Shown: positions 46,811 through 56,274 of the stretch, piece after piece
How positions within the stretch are numbered: position 1 is the first letter of the stretch
How the letters are laid out: every line of letters begins with the position of its first letter
DNA from: Flavobacteriaceae bacterium
GTDB taxonomy: Bacteria > Bacteroidota > Bacteroidia > Flavobacteriales > Flavobacteriaceae
NCBI GenBank assembly: GCA_029238215.1
Contig: JAQWGN010000009.1
Coordinates: forward strand, 1-64,000
Direction: 5' to 3'
Length of the DNA stretch: 64,000 nucleotides
The notes under the pieces: model-generated
The model's database searches: none
Told to the model about the DNA's origin: nothing
The model's input: the letters and a program-made list of their open reading frames with translations, nothing else
Program-made: the position numbers and the translations under genes

Positions 46811-48358
46811 ATGCAGCCGATTGAACTTCTTTGGATTGACGACGAAATAGATTTATTACAAGCACACGTTTTATTCCTATCTCAAAAGGGGTATAATGTT
46901 GAGGTTGCACACAGTGGTCAAGATGCCTTAGAGTTAGTGAATTCCAAAAATTTCGATGTCGTGCTTTTAGACGAAAACATGCCTGGAATGAGCGGATTAG
47001 AAGTGCTAGATGCATTAAAAGAACAAAAACCTTCTTTGCCAATAATCATGATTACCAAAAGTGAGGAAGAGAATATTATGGAAGAAGCAATTGGAGCAAA
47101 AATTGCAGATTACCTTATCAAGCCAGTTAATCCAAATCAGATTTTGCTCTCACTTAAAAAGAACCTGGAATCTTCCAAGTTGATTCGTGAAAAAACAATT
47201 TTAAGTTATCAGCAGTCATTTCAAAAACTTAGTGGGTTACTCATGCAAGCACAATCTCTTGAGGATTGGATTGCGCTTTATCAAAAAATACTTTTTTGGG
47301 AATTGGAGCTCGACACCATAGACTCTCCTGAGTTACAAGAAATTTTTCATTATCAAAAAACAGAGGCAAATCTTACTTTTTCTAGATTTATAGAAAAAAA
47401 TTACGCTTCGCAATTTAATACGGATGACGGTGTTGTTTTTTCGCATCAGGCTTTTAAAAAACTTGTCCTTCCTGAATTAGAAGACAGCAAGCCCACCTTA
47501 CTGTTAATGATTGATAATTTACGATACGATCAGTTTAAAATTATCCAACCCATTCTATCAAAACACTACACACTTGAGAAAGAGAGTCCCTATTATAGCA
47601 TCCTACCAACAGCGACTCAATACGCAAGAAATGCTTTTTTTTCAGGGTTACTACCGCTTGAGATGCAGAAAAAATATCCGCAATGGTGGAAAAACGATAC
47701 TGATGAAGGCGGAAAAAACATGCACGAAGAGGACTTCCTTGGCGCTCAAATTAGTAGGTTGGGCATTACAATGCCCTACACATACACCAAGATAAAAAAG
47801 CCCAGTGAAGCTTCAAAGTTTTTGGAAGTTTTAAAATCAGAAAGTTCTCCGGCTTTTAGAACGGTTGTTTACAATTTTGTCGATATGATTTCCCATTCTA
47901 AAACTGAAATGGAAGTAATTAAAGAATTGGCTAGTACCGACAAAGCGTATCGTTCATTAACTAAGAGTTGGTTTCAAAACACGGCATTGTTAGACATTAT
48001 TAAAACTGCTCAGCAAAAGGGCTATCAACTAATTGTTACTACAGATCATGGTACTATTAATGTTGAACAACCCGCCAAAATTATTGGCGACAGAGAGACT
48101 AGTTCTAATATTCGATACAAGACAGGACGCAGGCTAAAGACAGACGATAAGCATGTTTTTATGGTCTCTAACCCAGAATCTATTGGGCTTCCAACCATTA
48201 ACATGAGTAGCTCCTTTGCCTTTGCAAGAGATAATTTTTACATGATATACCCTACTCGCTATAATTATTTTGTGAATTATTTTAGGAATACGTACCAACA
48301 CGGAGGGATATCCCTTGAAGAGATGTGTATTCCGTTTGCGGTCTTTTCTCCCAAGTAG
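46811..48358 (+). CDS. porX: PorX-type response regulator with PglZ (alkaline phosphatase-like) domain
   Basis: A 515-residue two-domain regulator of T9SS. The receiver domain (about 4-120) has WIDDE, the phosphoacceptor Asp54 in VLLDENMPGMSG, Thr82 and Lys104. The PglZ domain (about 200-510) has SILPTATQYARNAFFSG and the metal motif TTDHGTINV. In Porphyromonas and Flavobacterium PorX acts with PorY and an ECF sigma factor to control T9SS genes. It faces the HD-lpx cluster. T9SS substrates occur at the left end of this window. Confidence 0.93.
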   Translation: MQPIELLWIDDEIDLLQAHVLFLSQKGYNVEVAHSGQDALELVNSKNFDVVLLDENMPGMSGLEVLDALKEQKPSLPIIMITKSEEENIMEEAIGAKIADYLIKPVNPNQILLSLKKNLESSKLIREKTILSYQQSFQKLSGLLMQAQSLEDWIALYQKILFWELELDTIDSPELQEIFHYQKTEANLTFSRFIEKNYASQFNTDDGVVFSHQAFKKLVLPELEDSKPTLLLMIDNLRYDQFKIIQPILSKHYTLEKESPYYSILPTATQYARNAFFSGLLPLEMQKKYPQWWKNDTDEGGKNMHEEDFLGAQISRLGITMPYTYTKIKKPSEASKFLEVLKSESSPAFRTVVYNFVDMISHSKTEMEVIKELASTDKAYRSLTKSWFQNTALLDIIKTAQQKGYQLIVTTDHGTINVEQPAKIIGDRETSSNIRYKTGRRLKTDDKHVFMVSNPESIGLPTINMSSSFAFARDNFYMIYPTRYNYFVNYFRNTYQHGGISLEEMCIPFAVFSPK

Positions 48359-48372
48359 CTTACTTTTGCATC

Positions 48373-48777
48373 ATGGTTTCAATAGTCAAATTAGATGGAC
48401 TTAATCGTTTTGTTAAGAAACTGCTTCCCCTATTTAGATATAAGGTTATTTTACTAAAAGGCGAATTAGGAGCAGGTAAGACAACTTTGGTTAAGCAACT
48501 AGCAAAAGAGTTAGGCTGCATTGAATCGATTTCTAGTCCAACTTTTGGCATTGCAAATGAATTAATGATTGGTGACAAAACTGGTTATCATTTGGATTTG
48601 TATCGAATCAACACTCCGGATGAACTTATTGAGTTCGGTTTTGAAGAATATGTTTCAACTGATCGGTATTGCTTTATTGAATGGCCAGAAATAGCGATGT
48701 CGTATATCCCAAATAAGCATCACGTTATAGCTATAAAAACTGTAGATCACCAAACTAGACAAATAACATTTATATGA
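48373..48777 (+). CDS. tsaE: tRNA threonylcarbamoyladenosine biosynthesis ATPase
   Basis: About 134 residues from the ATG at 48373 (MVSIVKLD); the longer frame would run back into porX. The Walker A is KGELGAGKTTLVK, then SSPTFGIANE, the Walker B-like HLDLYRI, and FIEWPE. It drives the TsaBD complex that makes t6A37 on tRNAs reading ANN codons. It overlaps the next gene by four bases. Confidence 0.94.
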   Translation: MVSIVKLDGLNRFVKKLLPLFRYKVILLKGELGAGKTTLVKQLAKELGCIESISSPTFGIANELMIGDKTGYHLDLYRINTPDELIEFGFEEYVSTDRYCFIEWPEIAMSYIPNKHHVIAIKTVDHQTRQITFI

Positions 48778-49097
48778 GTTTTATAAAGCGATTAGGCTAT
48801 TATTTAGTGGGTCTTTCTGTAGGGTTAATTTTTTTGTTTTTCTTTTTTAATGGGAAACGCACTCAGTGTAATTACACCCCAGATGCCAGAGTAAAAAATG
48901 ATATTCAACAAAAGAAATGGATTTTTGAATCAGGGTTTTACACAATAAATGACACAATTAAATGGTTTGACAATACGGATGTTCGTTTTAGTGAAAGCAC
49001 CGTGGGATTAGATTCTTGTAATGTGTATAAATTACGATACAACAAGGATATTTTCTATGTAGAAAATTGTAAAAAAGTCGCCTTTTTCAGACGTTAA
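48774..49097 (+). CDS. Small membrane-anchored protein (DUF4258-like)
   Basis: A 107-residue protein with one N-terminal transmembrane helix (about 9-27) ending in FFFFNGKRTQC. The rest is soluble, with two Cys near residues 81 and 99, and resembles the Flavobacteriia family usually listed as DUF4258. It follows tsaE with a four-base overlap and converges on proline dehydrogenase with an 11-bp overlap. Function unknown. Confidence 0.7.
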   Translation: MSFIKRLGYYLVGLSVGLIFLFFFFNGKRTQCNYTPDARVKNDIQQKKWIFESGFYTINDTIKWFDNTDVRFSESTVGLDSCNVYKLRYNKDIFYVENCKKVAFFRR

Positions 49098-50235
49098 CAT
49101 TTCGCCTCTTTAGCTCCATACGGATCATTTCTCGTTCACGTTTTGTTTGATCTTTCATTGCGCTATTTTCTAAAGCCCTGCGTGTTAGGTAAGGTATTGT
49201 TTGTTTTAAAGGTCCAAATGGCATGTATTTAACCACGTTGGCCCCTTCGCTAGCAAGAGAAAAGGAAATGAAATCACGCATTCCATATAACTGACTAAAC
49301 CATAGGTTTTTGTTGCCTAGCTGTATTGCATTGGATTTACAATTTGCTTTTACCCATGCAATATCTTCTTCGTTATGGGTAGCAATAATGCAAATAAAAT
49401 TTTTCAAATGGCGCATTGTCATTTTCAATGCCATGCGGTATTGATTGTCTGTTTCCCGTTTTGTGTCACACACTGGGCTAAGAAGATTTAAGTTGTATGC
49501 CCGATTACGCTCTTTTTCCATGTATGCGCCACGAACGAGTTTAACACCCAAAAAATAATGACCAGTAAGTGCATCTTGTACTAAGGTTTTATAAAAACTC
49601 AACGTGTTTTTTAAGTAAAACTGTAAGGTTATTGCAATAACCACGCGAGTTTTGTTATAGCTTTTTACTAGAGGTAGTATTAACTCATTAACAGCAGGTT
49701 GAATCCAGCTTTCTTCGGCATCAATCATAAGTATAATGCCTGCATGCTTTGCGGCAGTAGCACAAGAATCAAAGCGGTTTTTAAGTTTTTCCCATGCAGC
49801 TTTGTCAGATGTTGAAATTAATTCTCCATTCGCTTTTTTTTCAAGCAGTTCAAAAGACCCCAAAGAAGAAGGTTTTACTACAGCAAATGGATAGTTTCTA
49901 TTGTTTTTTGCTACAGCTATAGCCTCTAAAATAACATGCATATTATGATCAAAGTCTGATATAGTTTTAGCGTGTTCATTTGCATAGTCTAACGCAGTAA
50001 ACACATTAAAAGAAGCCAACGTTTTTGAAGCATTGAAGCAATCTGACACAGTCTCTCCTGCACAAAATTGATGATACCCTGAAATGCCAATAAAGGGTTT
50101 AATAGGAAATCTAATACGCTGTAAAAATTTCCATAGCACAAGGATTACATGCGCAAATTTGGGTCGCGACAACACCCAAAATAACCTTAGTGAAGCCTGT
50201 AATTCCTTAGATGTTTTGTGGGGATATAAAAACAA
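49087..50235 (-). CDS. Proline dehydrogenase
   Basis: A flavoenzyme of about 382 residues oxidising proline to pyrroline-5-carboxylate. The FAD and substrate motifs of the beta-alpha barrel are present: VKPSSLG, LMIDAEESWIQP, GVKLVRGAYMEKER, IIATHNEED and VVKYMPFGPLK. No ATG exists upstream in frame before a stop at 50251; a TTG at 50235 is the best start and leaves the N-terminus a little shorter than I expect for Bacteroidota proteins. It diverges from aroB. There is no P5C dehydrogenase nearby. Confidence 0.88.
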   Translation of the reverse strand: MFLYPHKTSKELQASLRLFWVLSRPKFAHVILVLWKFLQRIRFPIKPFIGISGYHQFCAGETVSDCFNASKTLASFNVFTALDYANEHAKTISDFDHNMHVILEAIAVAKNNRNYPFAVVKPSSLGSFELLEKKANGELISTSDKAAWEKLKNRFDSCATAAKHAGIILMIDAEESWIQPAVNELILPLVKSYNKTRVVIAITLQFYLKNTLSFYKTLVQDALTGHYFLGVKLVRGAYMEKERNRAYNLNLLSPVCDTKRETDNQYRMALKMTMRHLKNFICIIATHNEEDIAWVKANCKSNAIQLGNKNLWFSQLYGMRDFISFSLASEGANVVKYMPFGPLKQTIPYLTRRALENSAMKDQTKREREMIRMELKRRNVNV

Positions 50236-50327
50236 GAGATTATGATTTAATTAAAAAACAAAATGCTACTCCTATCAAAATTAGGAAAATACTCCTTAAA
50301 AGCACTAATTTTGTTTCTTATTACGAT

Positions 50328-51380
50328 ATGCGAATAAAAACCAACCATTGCGAAGTATTATTTGGTGAAATCACTTGGAACTCTTTAAATTCCTGTGTAG
50401 ACACCTATGGCTATTCTTCCGTTTATGTTTTAGTAGACAGGAATACGAAAAAGCATTGCCTGCCCTATTTCAAGAATCAAGTGAATTTCTCCTTTGAACT
50501 ATTAGAAATGGATGCCGGAGAAGAAAATAAGCATATCCAAACGTGTGTATTGCTTTGGAATGTGCTTTCTGAAAAAGGTGCAGATAGAAAAAGCTTGCTT
50601 ATTAATCTTGGTGGCGGTGTAGTAACAGACCTGGGTGGATTTGTTGCTTGTACTTTTAAGCGTGGTATAGACTTCATAAACATTCCTACCTCCCTCCTAG
50701 CCATGGTGGATGCATCTGTTGGCGGCAAAACTGGGATAGACTTAGGGCCACTAAAAAACCAAATCGGTATTATTCAAGAACCTAAAATGGTTCTTGTAGA
50801 CAACTCCTTTTTACAAACCTTACCAGATGACGAGTACCGTAGTGGATACGCAGAAATGTTAAAACACGGGCTTATTCGCGAACCAGATTATTTTAAAACA
50901 CTTAGTGCTTATTTGGATCGTGAAGCAATCCTTCCACACATTTATCACTCTGTTGAAGTTAAGGCAAAAGTGGTAACTGAAGACCCCTATGAGCATAACC
51001 TTAGAAAAATATTGAATTTTGGTCATACGCTAGGTCATGCTATTGAATCACACTATTTAATTTCTAACAATAAAAAAAGACTGTTGCACGGAGAAGCCAT
51101 TGCCATTGGCATGGTCTTAGAAGCTTACTTATCTACTGAATTAACAGCTTTACCATTAGCGAATGCTAAACAAATAAAAAATGTTTTTGGTAGTATTTAC
51201 CCAAAAGTTTCTTTCGATGCAGAAACAATCGAAGCTATTTTAGCAATGCTGACTCATGATAAGAAAAACGAAAACGGTAATGTACTCTTTGTCTTATTAG
51301 CAGCAATAGGAGAACCGGTGTGGAACCAATCTGTTCCCGAGTCCCTTATTCAAAAAGCATTTGACTTTTACGCGGCTTAA
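50328..51380 (+). CDS. aroB: 3-dehydroquinate synthase
   Basis: About 350 residues from the ATG at 50328 (MRIKTNHCEVLFG); the frame open from 50211 lacks family sequence. NAD-binding GGGVVTDLGGFVA, FINIPTSLLAMVDASVGGKTGIDL, the zinc ligands in DDEYRSGYAEMLKHGLI and NFGHTLGHAIE are all intact. It is the second shikimate enzyme. It converges on ppc with a four-base overlap. Confidence 0.95.
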   Translation: MRIKTNHCEVLFGEITWNSLNSCVDTYGYSSVYVLVDRNTKKHCLPYFKNQVNFSFELLEMDAGEENKHIQTCVLLWNVLSEKGADRKSLLINLGGGVVTDLGGFVACTFKRGIDFINIPTSLLAMVDASVGGKTGIDLGPLKNQIGIIQEPKMVLVDNSFLQTLPDDEYRSGYAEMLKHGLIREPDYFKTLSAYLDREAILPHIYHSVEVKAKVVTEDPYEHNLRKILNFGHTLGHAIESHYLISNNKKRLLHGEAIAIGMVLEAYLSTELTALPLANAKQIKNVFGSIYPKVSFDAETIEAILAMLTHDKKNENGNVLFVLLAAIGEPVWNQSVPESLIQKAFDFYAA

Positions 51381-53950
51381 GCAGAGTTTCTACTAGCGTT
51401 AATATTTCCGAATAACGAACGTGTTACCATTTTCTCCATAATGTCTCTTTCAGAATCGCTGATATTACTGTTTTGAATATTTAAAAGCGCGTACTGTTGA
51501 ATCGTTAGTAACGGTTGTACGATTTCTTCACGAACATGGATAGAAGCTTTTCCTGATGGCTGATCTTCCATAAGGACATCCATTTGAGTAAGCTTAAGAA
51601 TATAGTGTTTTGAACGAAGGTATTCATCATGAATTATTTTCCAAAACGGGCCATATTCAGCATCTTGCTCCATATAAGCAGTAAGATTAAAAAAGGATTT
51701 TTGTAAACTCATCATTGAATTGGAAATGAGTGTTCTAAAAAAAGCATTGTTTTTATATAATCGCATTGCCTTGTCAAATGAACCAGCTTTATCAAAAGTT
51801 TCAAGCGCAGTACCTACCCCATAAAATCCAGGAACATTTTGTTTTAATTGACTCCAACTTCCAACAAAAGGAATTGCACGGAGTGCAGAAAAATCTAACG
51901 TTTTACTTGATTTTCTTTTAGATGGCCGACTACCAATATTGGTTTTCGCATAATACTTAAGCGTACTCATATGCTCCAGATACGGCAAAAATTTTGGATG
52001 GGCTTTAAAGTTTTTATACGTCTCGTAACTTGTTTCAGCCAATTGCGTCATTGTAGCTCTGTCCTCATCATCTAAATCTTTGCTTTTATCTGCAAAAAGA
52101 CGGTTTGAAACCCCAGCACTTAAAAGTTGCTCTAGGTTATAGCGGCATGAATTCAGTGTTCCAAAATTTGAACTAATGGTTTGTCCCTGAACTGTTATCT
52201 GAATCTCATCAGCCTCAACACTAGATCCCATTGAAGCATAGAATTGATGGGTGTTTCCTCCTCCACGTGCTGGTGGTCCACCACGTCCGTCAAAGAAAGC
52301 CACATTAATACCATGTTTTCTGGAAATTGCTGTTAATTCCTCCTTAGCCTTGTAGATACTCCAGTTAGCCATTAAATAACCACCATCTTTTGTGCCATCC
52401 GAAAAGCCAAGCATTATTGTTTGTTTATCGCCCCTTCTGCTCAAATGTGCGCGGTATTCTTGGTTTGAATATACTTTGTCCATTACTTCAACAGCAATTT
52501 CCAAATCAGGTATCGTTTCAAACAACGGAACAATATCAACAGACGGAGCTGTCCAATCGCTAAGTCGAATCATGGCAAATACTTCAAAAATATTTTGTGC
52601 TGTTTGATTGTTACTAATGATGTAACGGTTACAACCCGCCTCACCATTGGATTCCTGGATAGCTTTTATGGCACGGATAGAGCCAAGGGCTTTTCGAACA
52701 GTTTCATCTTCAAATGAATCTGGATCTACATCCCCTTTAAGTGAAGTTAAAAAATCAATGCGGGCGTCCTCAGAGGCTGTTTGATAGTCAAAAGACGCAT
52801 CGGTAACCCCAGTGGAATTGGTTTGATTTAAAAGCGTTAAAAATGCGTCATGATGCACTCTGGAATCTTGACGAATGTCTAAACTAGCAAAGTGATACCC
52901 AAATACATTGACTTTAGCGATAAAGTCACGAAGCTCTTTTTCAAATAAACCGTGGTAATCTTTTTCAACAAGAATTAATATCTCATTGAGTTTTTCTTTT
53001 AATTCTACTAAAGAAATTTCAGGCTCTTTATCTAGCTTAAAAATACTGTTGTATAATTTCTTTTCAACCTCTAGTACAATCTCTTCTACACCAGCAAAAG
53101 TTAAGCGTCTTCGAAGCTTACGTATATCACGGTAATAATTTCGAATGACACTACTGCGTAGCAACTGGGCTGTTTTACGTGTAATAGCAGTAGTTACAAA
53201 AGGATTTCCATCTCGATCACCACCAGGCCAAAACCCAAGCTTAACTGTTTGATTAGAAAGCGAAACTTCCTTAAATATATGACGCTGAACATAGGATTGG
53301 ATTTCTCCAATAGCAGGATAAAAAACATTGCTTAAATACCAAATCAAGCTTTTAGCCTCATCAAGCGGAGTAGGCTTTTTCTTTTTGAAAAAAGGCGTTC
53401 TGCCAAGTTGAGATAGAAGAAGTTTAATTTCTTGTAAATCGTTTTGCTGAATACTTTTCCCTAAATCAGTAATAATTCCAAGAACGGAACCTGGGTAAAA
53501 CTGTGTTGGGTGCGCCGTAAGCACAGGACGAACATTAATTTCTTGTAAAAGCTCTTTTAACTCTGTTGTTTTTTGTCGTGATTCTGCTTCTTCCTTGAGA
53601 TTACGTAGAGTACCTATCCCACCCATATTGTTGATTCGACTAAAAGCAGCATCTTCAACAGCATCAAACAATACCACGCGACGCTCAATAAACTGTATAA
53701 AACGAAACAGTAAATCCGTCTGATCCACCTTACTAATATCTGGATAATAGCGTGAGAAAAAACCATCAACAATAACCTTTGGATTTAACTCTTGAGCATA
53801 ACCCTCTTTACAAGTGTTTGCGAACAAGGGTAAAAGTGTAGCCGTATTGGTTATTTTTGAATACGGTAAGGTTGAAAATATACTGTCGTAAAGTTTAAAC
53901 TTTGATAAAACGTTTTCTTCAAAACGCTCCAATTTAGTATGTGGATTCAC
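51377..53950 (-). CDS. ppc: Phosphoenolpyruvate carboxylase
   Basis: An 857-residue anaplerotic enzyme making oxaloacetate from PEP and bicarbonate. VRPVLTAHPTQFYPGS has the catalytic His, WPGGDRDGNPFVT the Arg-rich site, and FFDGRGGPPARGGGNTH the flexible loop. The HPTQ and PPARGGGN variants differ from the enterobacterial HPTE and SVGRGGGP but look like the Bacteroidota form I remember. It is 9 bp downstream of the Lrp-family gene and probably shares its transcript. Confidence 0.93.
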   Translation of the reverse strand: MNPHTKLERFEENVLSKFKLYDSIFSTLPYSKITNTATLLPLFANTCKEGYAQELNPKVIVDGFFSRYYPDISKVDQTDLLFRFIQFIERRVVLFDAVEDAAFSRINNMGGIGTLRNLKEEAESRQKTTELKELLQEINVRPVLTAHPTQFYPGSVLGIITDLGKSIQQNDLQEIKLLLSQLGRTPFFKKKKPTPLDEAKSLIWYLSNVFYPAIGEIQSYVQRHIFKEVSLSNQTVKLGFWPGGDRDGNPFVTTAITRKTAQLLRSSVIRNYYRDIRKLRRRLTFAGVEEIVLEVEKKLYNSIFKLDKEPEISLVELKEKLNEILILVEKDYHGLFEKELRDFIAKVNVFGYHFASLDIRQDSRVHHDAFLTLLNQTNSTGVTDASFDYQTASEDARIDFLTSLKGDVDPDSFEDETVRKALGSIRAIKAIQESNGEAGCNRYIISNNQTAQNIFEVFAMIRLSDWTAPSVDIVPLFETIPDLEIAVEVMDKVYSNQEYRAHLSRRGDKQTIMLGFSDGTKDGGYLMANWSIYKAKEELTAISRKHGINVAFFDGRGGPPARGGGNTHQFYASMGSSVEADEIQITVQGQTISSNFGTLNSCRYNLEQLLSAGVSNRLFADKSKDLDDEDRATMTQLAETSYETYKNFKAHPKFLPYLEHMSTLKYYAKTNIGSRPSKRKSSKTLDFSALRAIPFVGSWSQLKQNVPGFYGVGTALETFDKAGSFDKAMRLYKNNAFFRTLISNSMMSLQKSFFNLTAYMEQDAEYGPFWKIIHDEYLRSKHYILKLTQMDVLMEDQPSGKASIHVREEIVQPLLTIQQYALLNIQNSNISDSERDIMEKMVTRSLFGNINASRNSA

Positions 53951-53959
53951 AAGCGGTTG

Positions 53960-54439
53960 TTATAGGTCGTTAAAAATGGTATGCATTAATCGTTTTTTGT
54001 CGTTAATACTTTCTTCAAGAGAGATCATGGTCTCCGTTCGTAATATTCCATCAACGTCATCAATTTTAAATATAATTTCTTTTGCGTGTTCTGTTGACTT
54101 CGCCCGAACCTTACAATAGATGTTATATTTTCCTGTTGTAATGTGCGCAACAGTAATAAAAGGAATTTCTCTAAGACGTTCTAAAACGTATTTTGTTTGA
54201 TGTGTCTTTTCTAAGTAAATACCTACATATGCAATAAAAGAATATCCCATTTTATTGTAGTCAAGTGCTAGTGAAGACCCTTTGATAATTCCAGCATCTT
54301 CCATTTTGCGAACACGGACGTGTACAGTACCTGCAGAAATCAATAGTCTTTTTGCAATATCGGTAAAAGGCGTACGCATGTTATCGATAAGAATATCTAA
54401 GATTTGATGATCAATATCATCCAATTTAAATTTATTCAT
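53960..54439 (-). CDS. Lrp/AsnC-family transcriptional regulator
   Basis: A 159-residue regulator. The N-terminal winged helix (about 5-60) has LDDIDHQILDILIDNMRTPFTDIAKRL, and the C-terminal RAM domain (about 68-150) has FIAYVGIYLEK, TGKYNIYCKV and a DDVDGILRTETMISL closing strand. Members sense amino acids and bind DNA as octamers. Being upstream of ppc, it may link amino-acid supply to anaplerosis, which is inference only. Confidence 0.9.
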   Translation of the reverse strand: MNKFKLDDIDHQILDILIDNMRTPFTDIAKRLLISAGTVHVRVRKMEDAGIIKGSSLALDYNKMGYSFIAYVGIYLEKTHQTKYVLERLREIPFITVAHITTGKYNIYCKVRAKSTEHAKEIIFKIDDVDGILRTETMISLEESINDKKRLMHTIFNDL

Positions 54440-54500
54440 AATTATTTTTTTTGTAAAGAAAACAAAAAATCATTGAATTTAAAGTGGTTAAATCGAAAAA

Positions 54501-55601
54501 TTAATGTGAATTTTTTGTTAAATCTATCACATTTAGCAAAAAAGACTCATTTTGACCTAGCTCGATTTTAAACTCATCGCCAAATGATTTTCCATTAAAA
54601 TCAAGCAACCGATGACCTTGAGTATTATCTAAGTCGCCTATTTTGTGCACTTTAGGAATAAACTTAATGATGTTTTGATGCAGTTCTTCTTGATATTGTA
54701 AGGCAATATCCGTTTGTTTATTATTGATTGCCACATTTTTAATAACAACATCAACAAATGTTTTTGCTACTTCTGGAATATTGGTGTAAGCATCCACATT
54801 GTAATAATCATCAGCAATGCTTTTTAAAGCTGCTAATACGGATAAACCAAACCATTTACGTGTTGCTTCGCGATCATAATCTTCTCCCACCTGACCACAT
54901 TCAAATAAAATAGTTGGTGTTTCCTGTGCCTGAAAATAATCACCAGTGCAATTTACGTTGTGCGTATCATCGTAACGGCCAACTTGATTGGGAATGTATT
55001 TTTGAAGTGTTGTGTTTATTGCCCCTATAACTCCCATAGCTTTTGTTCTAGCGGGAGTTAAGTCTTTGGCTTCATTTGCTGAGGGAGCGAGAAATGAAAG
55101 CATGCAGGGCTCTCCATTAACCCCAAAAATGGTCCGTTGATCGTGAAGATTAAAGCAAAAATCAGGGTTGAACTGTTTAAATAGTCTAATTAATGCCTGA
55201 GTTTCTGGTTGAGATTGCTCCATTGCATCTCTATTCAAATCGATATTATTAGCATTCACTCGTGTGTAAGCATGCGCTCCATCTGGATTTAACATGGGTA
55301 CTATGTTCAAACTGAATTGCGAAAGAAGAGCAGGTCTCTGATTTAAGTACGCTAGTACATCTAAAATTCCTTTTGTGGACGTAGATTCATTTCCATGCAT
55401 TTGCGACCACATAAGCACTTTTATAGGCCCTGTGCCTAGTGCAATACAATGAATTGGTCGGCCCGCAACACTTTCACCAATTGCATGACAGTTATATATT
55501 GATAATAAAGAGTCTATTGTTTCAAGCGTAATATAACGTCCGCTTAGTTTAGACGTTGACAATAGTGGCTGTTGTTCTAAATAATCATTCATTGTTTGCA
55601 A
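54501..55601 (-). CDS. M14-family zinc carboxypeptidase
   Basis: A 366-residue peptidase. Zinc ligands are His69 and Glu72 in SQMHGNES and His153 in FNLHDQR. NPDGAHAYTRVNANNIDLNRD is the classic M14 substrate-arginine block, and the catalytic Glu lies in TILFECGQ. No signal peptide is seen, so it is likely cytosolic, perhaps acting on peptidoglycan fragments or small peptides. It is divergent from the HTH gene across a 244-bp palindrome-rich gap. Confidence 0.88.
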   Translation of the reverse strand: MQTMNDYLEQQPLLSTSKLSGRYITLETIDSLLSIYNCHAIGESVAGRPIHCIALGTGPIKVLMWSQMHGNESTSTKGILDVLAYLNQRPALLSQFSLNIVPMLNPDGAHAYTRVNANNIDLNRDAMEQSQPETQALIRLFKQFNPDFCFNLHDQRTIFGVNGEPCMLSFLAPSANEAKDLTPARTKAMGVIGAINTTLQKYIPNQVGRYDDTHNVNCTGDYFQAQETPTILFECGQVGEDYDREATRKWFGLSVLAALKSIADDYYNVDAYTNIPEVAKTFVDVVIKNVAINNKQTDIALQYQEELHQNIIKFIPKVHKIGDLDNTQGHRLLDFNGKSFGDEFKIELGQNESFLLNVIDLTKNSH

Positions 55602-55602
55602 A

Positions 55603-55843
55603 TGTAAATTCTTTATAGTTTACAATTGGAAACAACAGATGTTATAAATGTAAACATCTTTTTTGGCATTAACTCCTATAAATTGTTACAAAAGTAACTT
55701 TATTCACATTAAATTTCTTTAAACTGCTCATAACATGACTATTAACGATATATAATAAATTAAAGGTTTAATTATATTTTCGTGTATTTTGTTGTATATT
55801 GCTGTATGTTATTATATTAATTCGAATTAAATTACAATTGTAA
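55603..55843. promoter_or_regulatory. Palindrome-rich intergenic region between M14 peptidase and HTH regulator
   Basis: Four inverted repeats are visible: TGTAAA-N10-TTTACA (55603-55624), GTTAC-AAAA-GTAAC (55685-55698), TTAATTCGAATTAA (55817-55830), and TTACAATTGTAA (55832-55843), which ends 2 bp before the HTH start codon. Three share a GTTAC or TGTAA half-site. They are candidate operators, most likely for the adjacent HTH protein, and divergent promoters must also lie here. AT-rich background makes chance palindromes possible. Confidence 0.4.
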
Positions 55844-55845
55844 CC

Positions 55846-56262
55846 ATGTTATTAATCGATCGTATCAAAGAAATTATTGCTCAACATGAACTTAGTTCCA
55901 CTGCATTTGCCGATTGTTTGGGTGTGCAACGATCTTCTATTTCTCATATATTATCCGGACGTAACAAGCCTAGTTTAGATTTTATCATGAAACTTTTGCA
56001 GGCCTTCCCTACTACAGACACCAATTGGCTTCTATTTGGAACTGAAAATAATTCTCCATTGCCAATAAGCACCCCATCGCCTCTACCCCCCTTAAAAGAA
56101 GACTTAGCAGTACCTGATAAGCGTATAGAAGATGTAATCTCTTCTGATTCATTAGCTGAACCTGCAACTAAAGACACCTTAAACCCAAGTAAAATCAGTG
56201 TGAAACAGGTTGTTGTTCTGTATTCTGATGGTAGTTGCAGTACGTACACCAATAAAAAATGA
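55846..56262 (+). CDS. XRE-type helix-turn-helix regulator
   Basis: A 138-residue protein with an N-terminal HTH domain (about 3-60): IKEIIAQHELSSTAFADCLG, then RSSISHILSGRNKPSLDFI and NWLLFG, a pattern common in Flavobacteriia. A proline- and serine-rich linker (about 68-110) leads to a C-terminal strand VKQVVVLYSDGSCSTY, possibly for oligomerisation. A palindrome touching its start codon suggests autoregulation. Targets unknown. A lipoprotein gene follows after 12 bp. Confidence 0.85.
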   Translation: MLLIDRIKEIIAQHELSSTAFADCLGVQRSSISHILSGRNKPSLDFIMKLLQAFPTTDTNWLLFGTENNSPLPISTPSPLPPLKEDLAVPDKRIEDVISSDSLAEPATKDTLNPSKISVKQVVVLYSDGSCSTYTNKK

Positions 56263-56274
56263 TATTTTTGGGGT

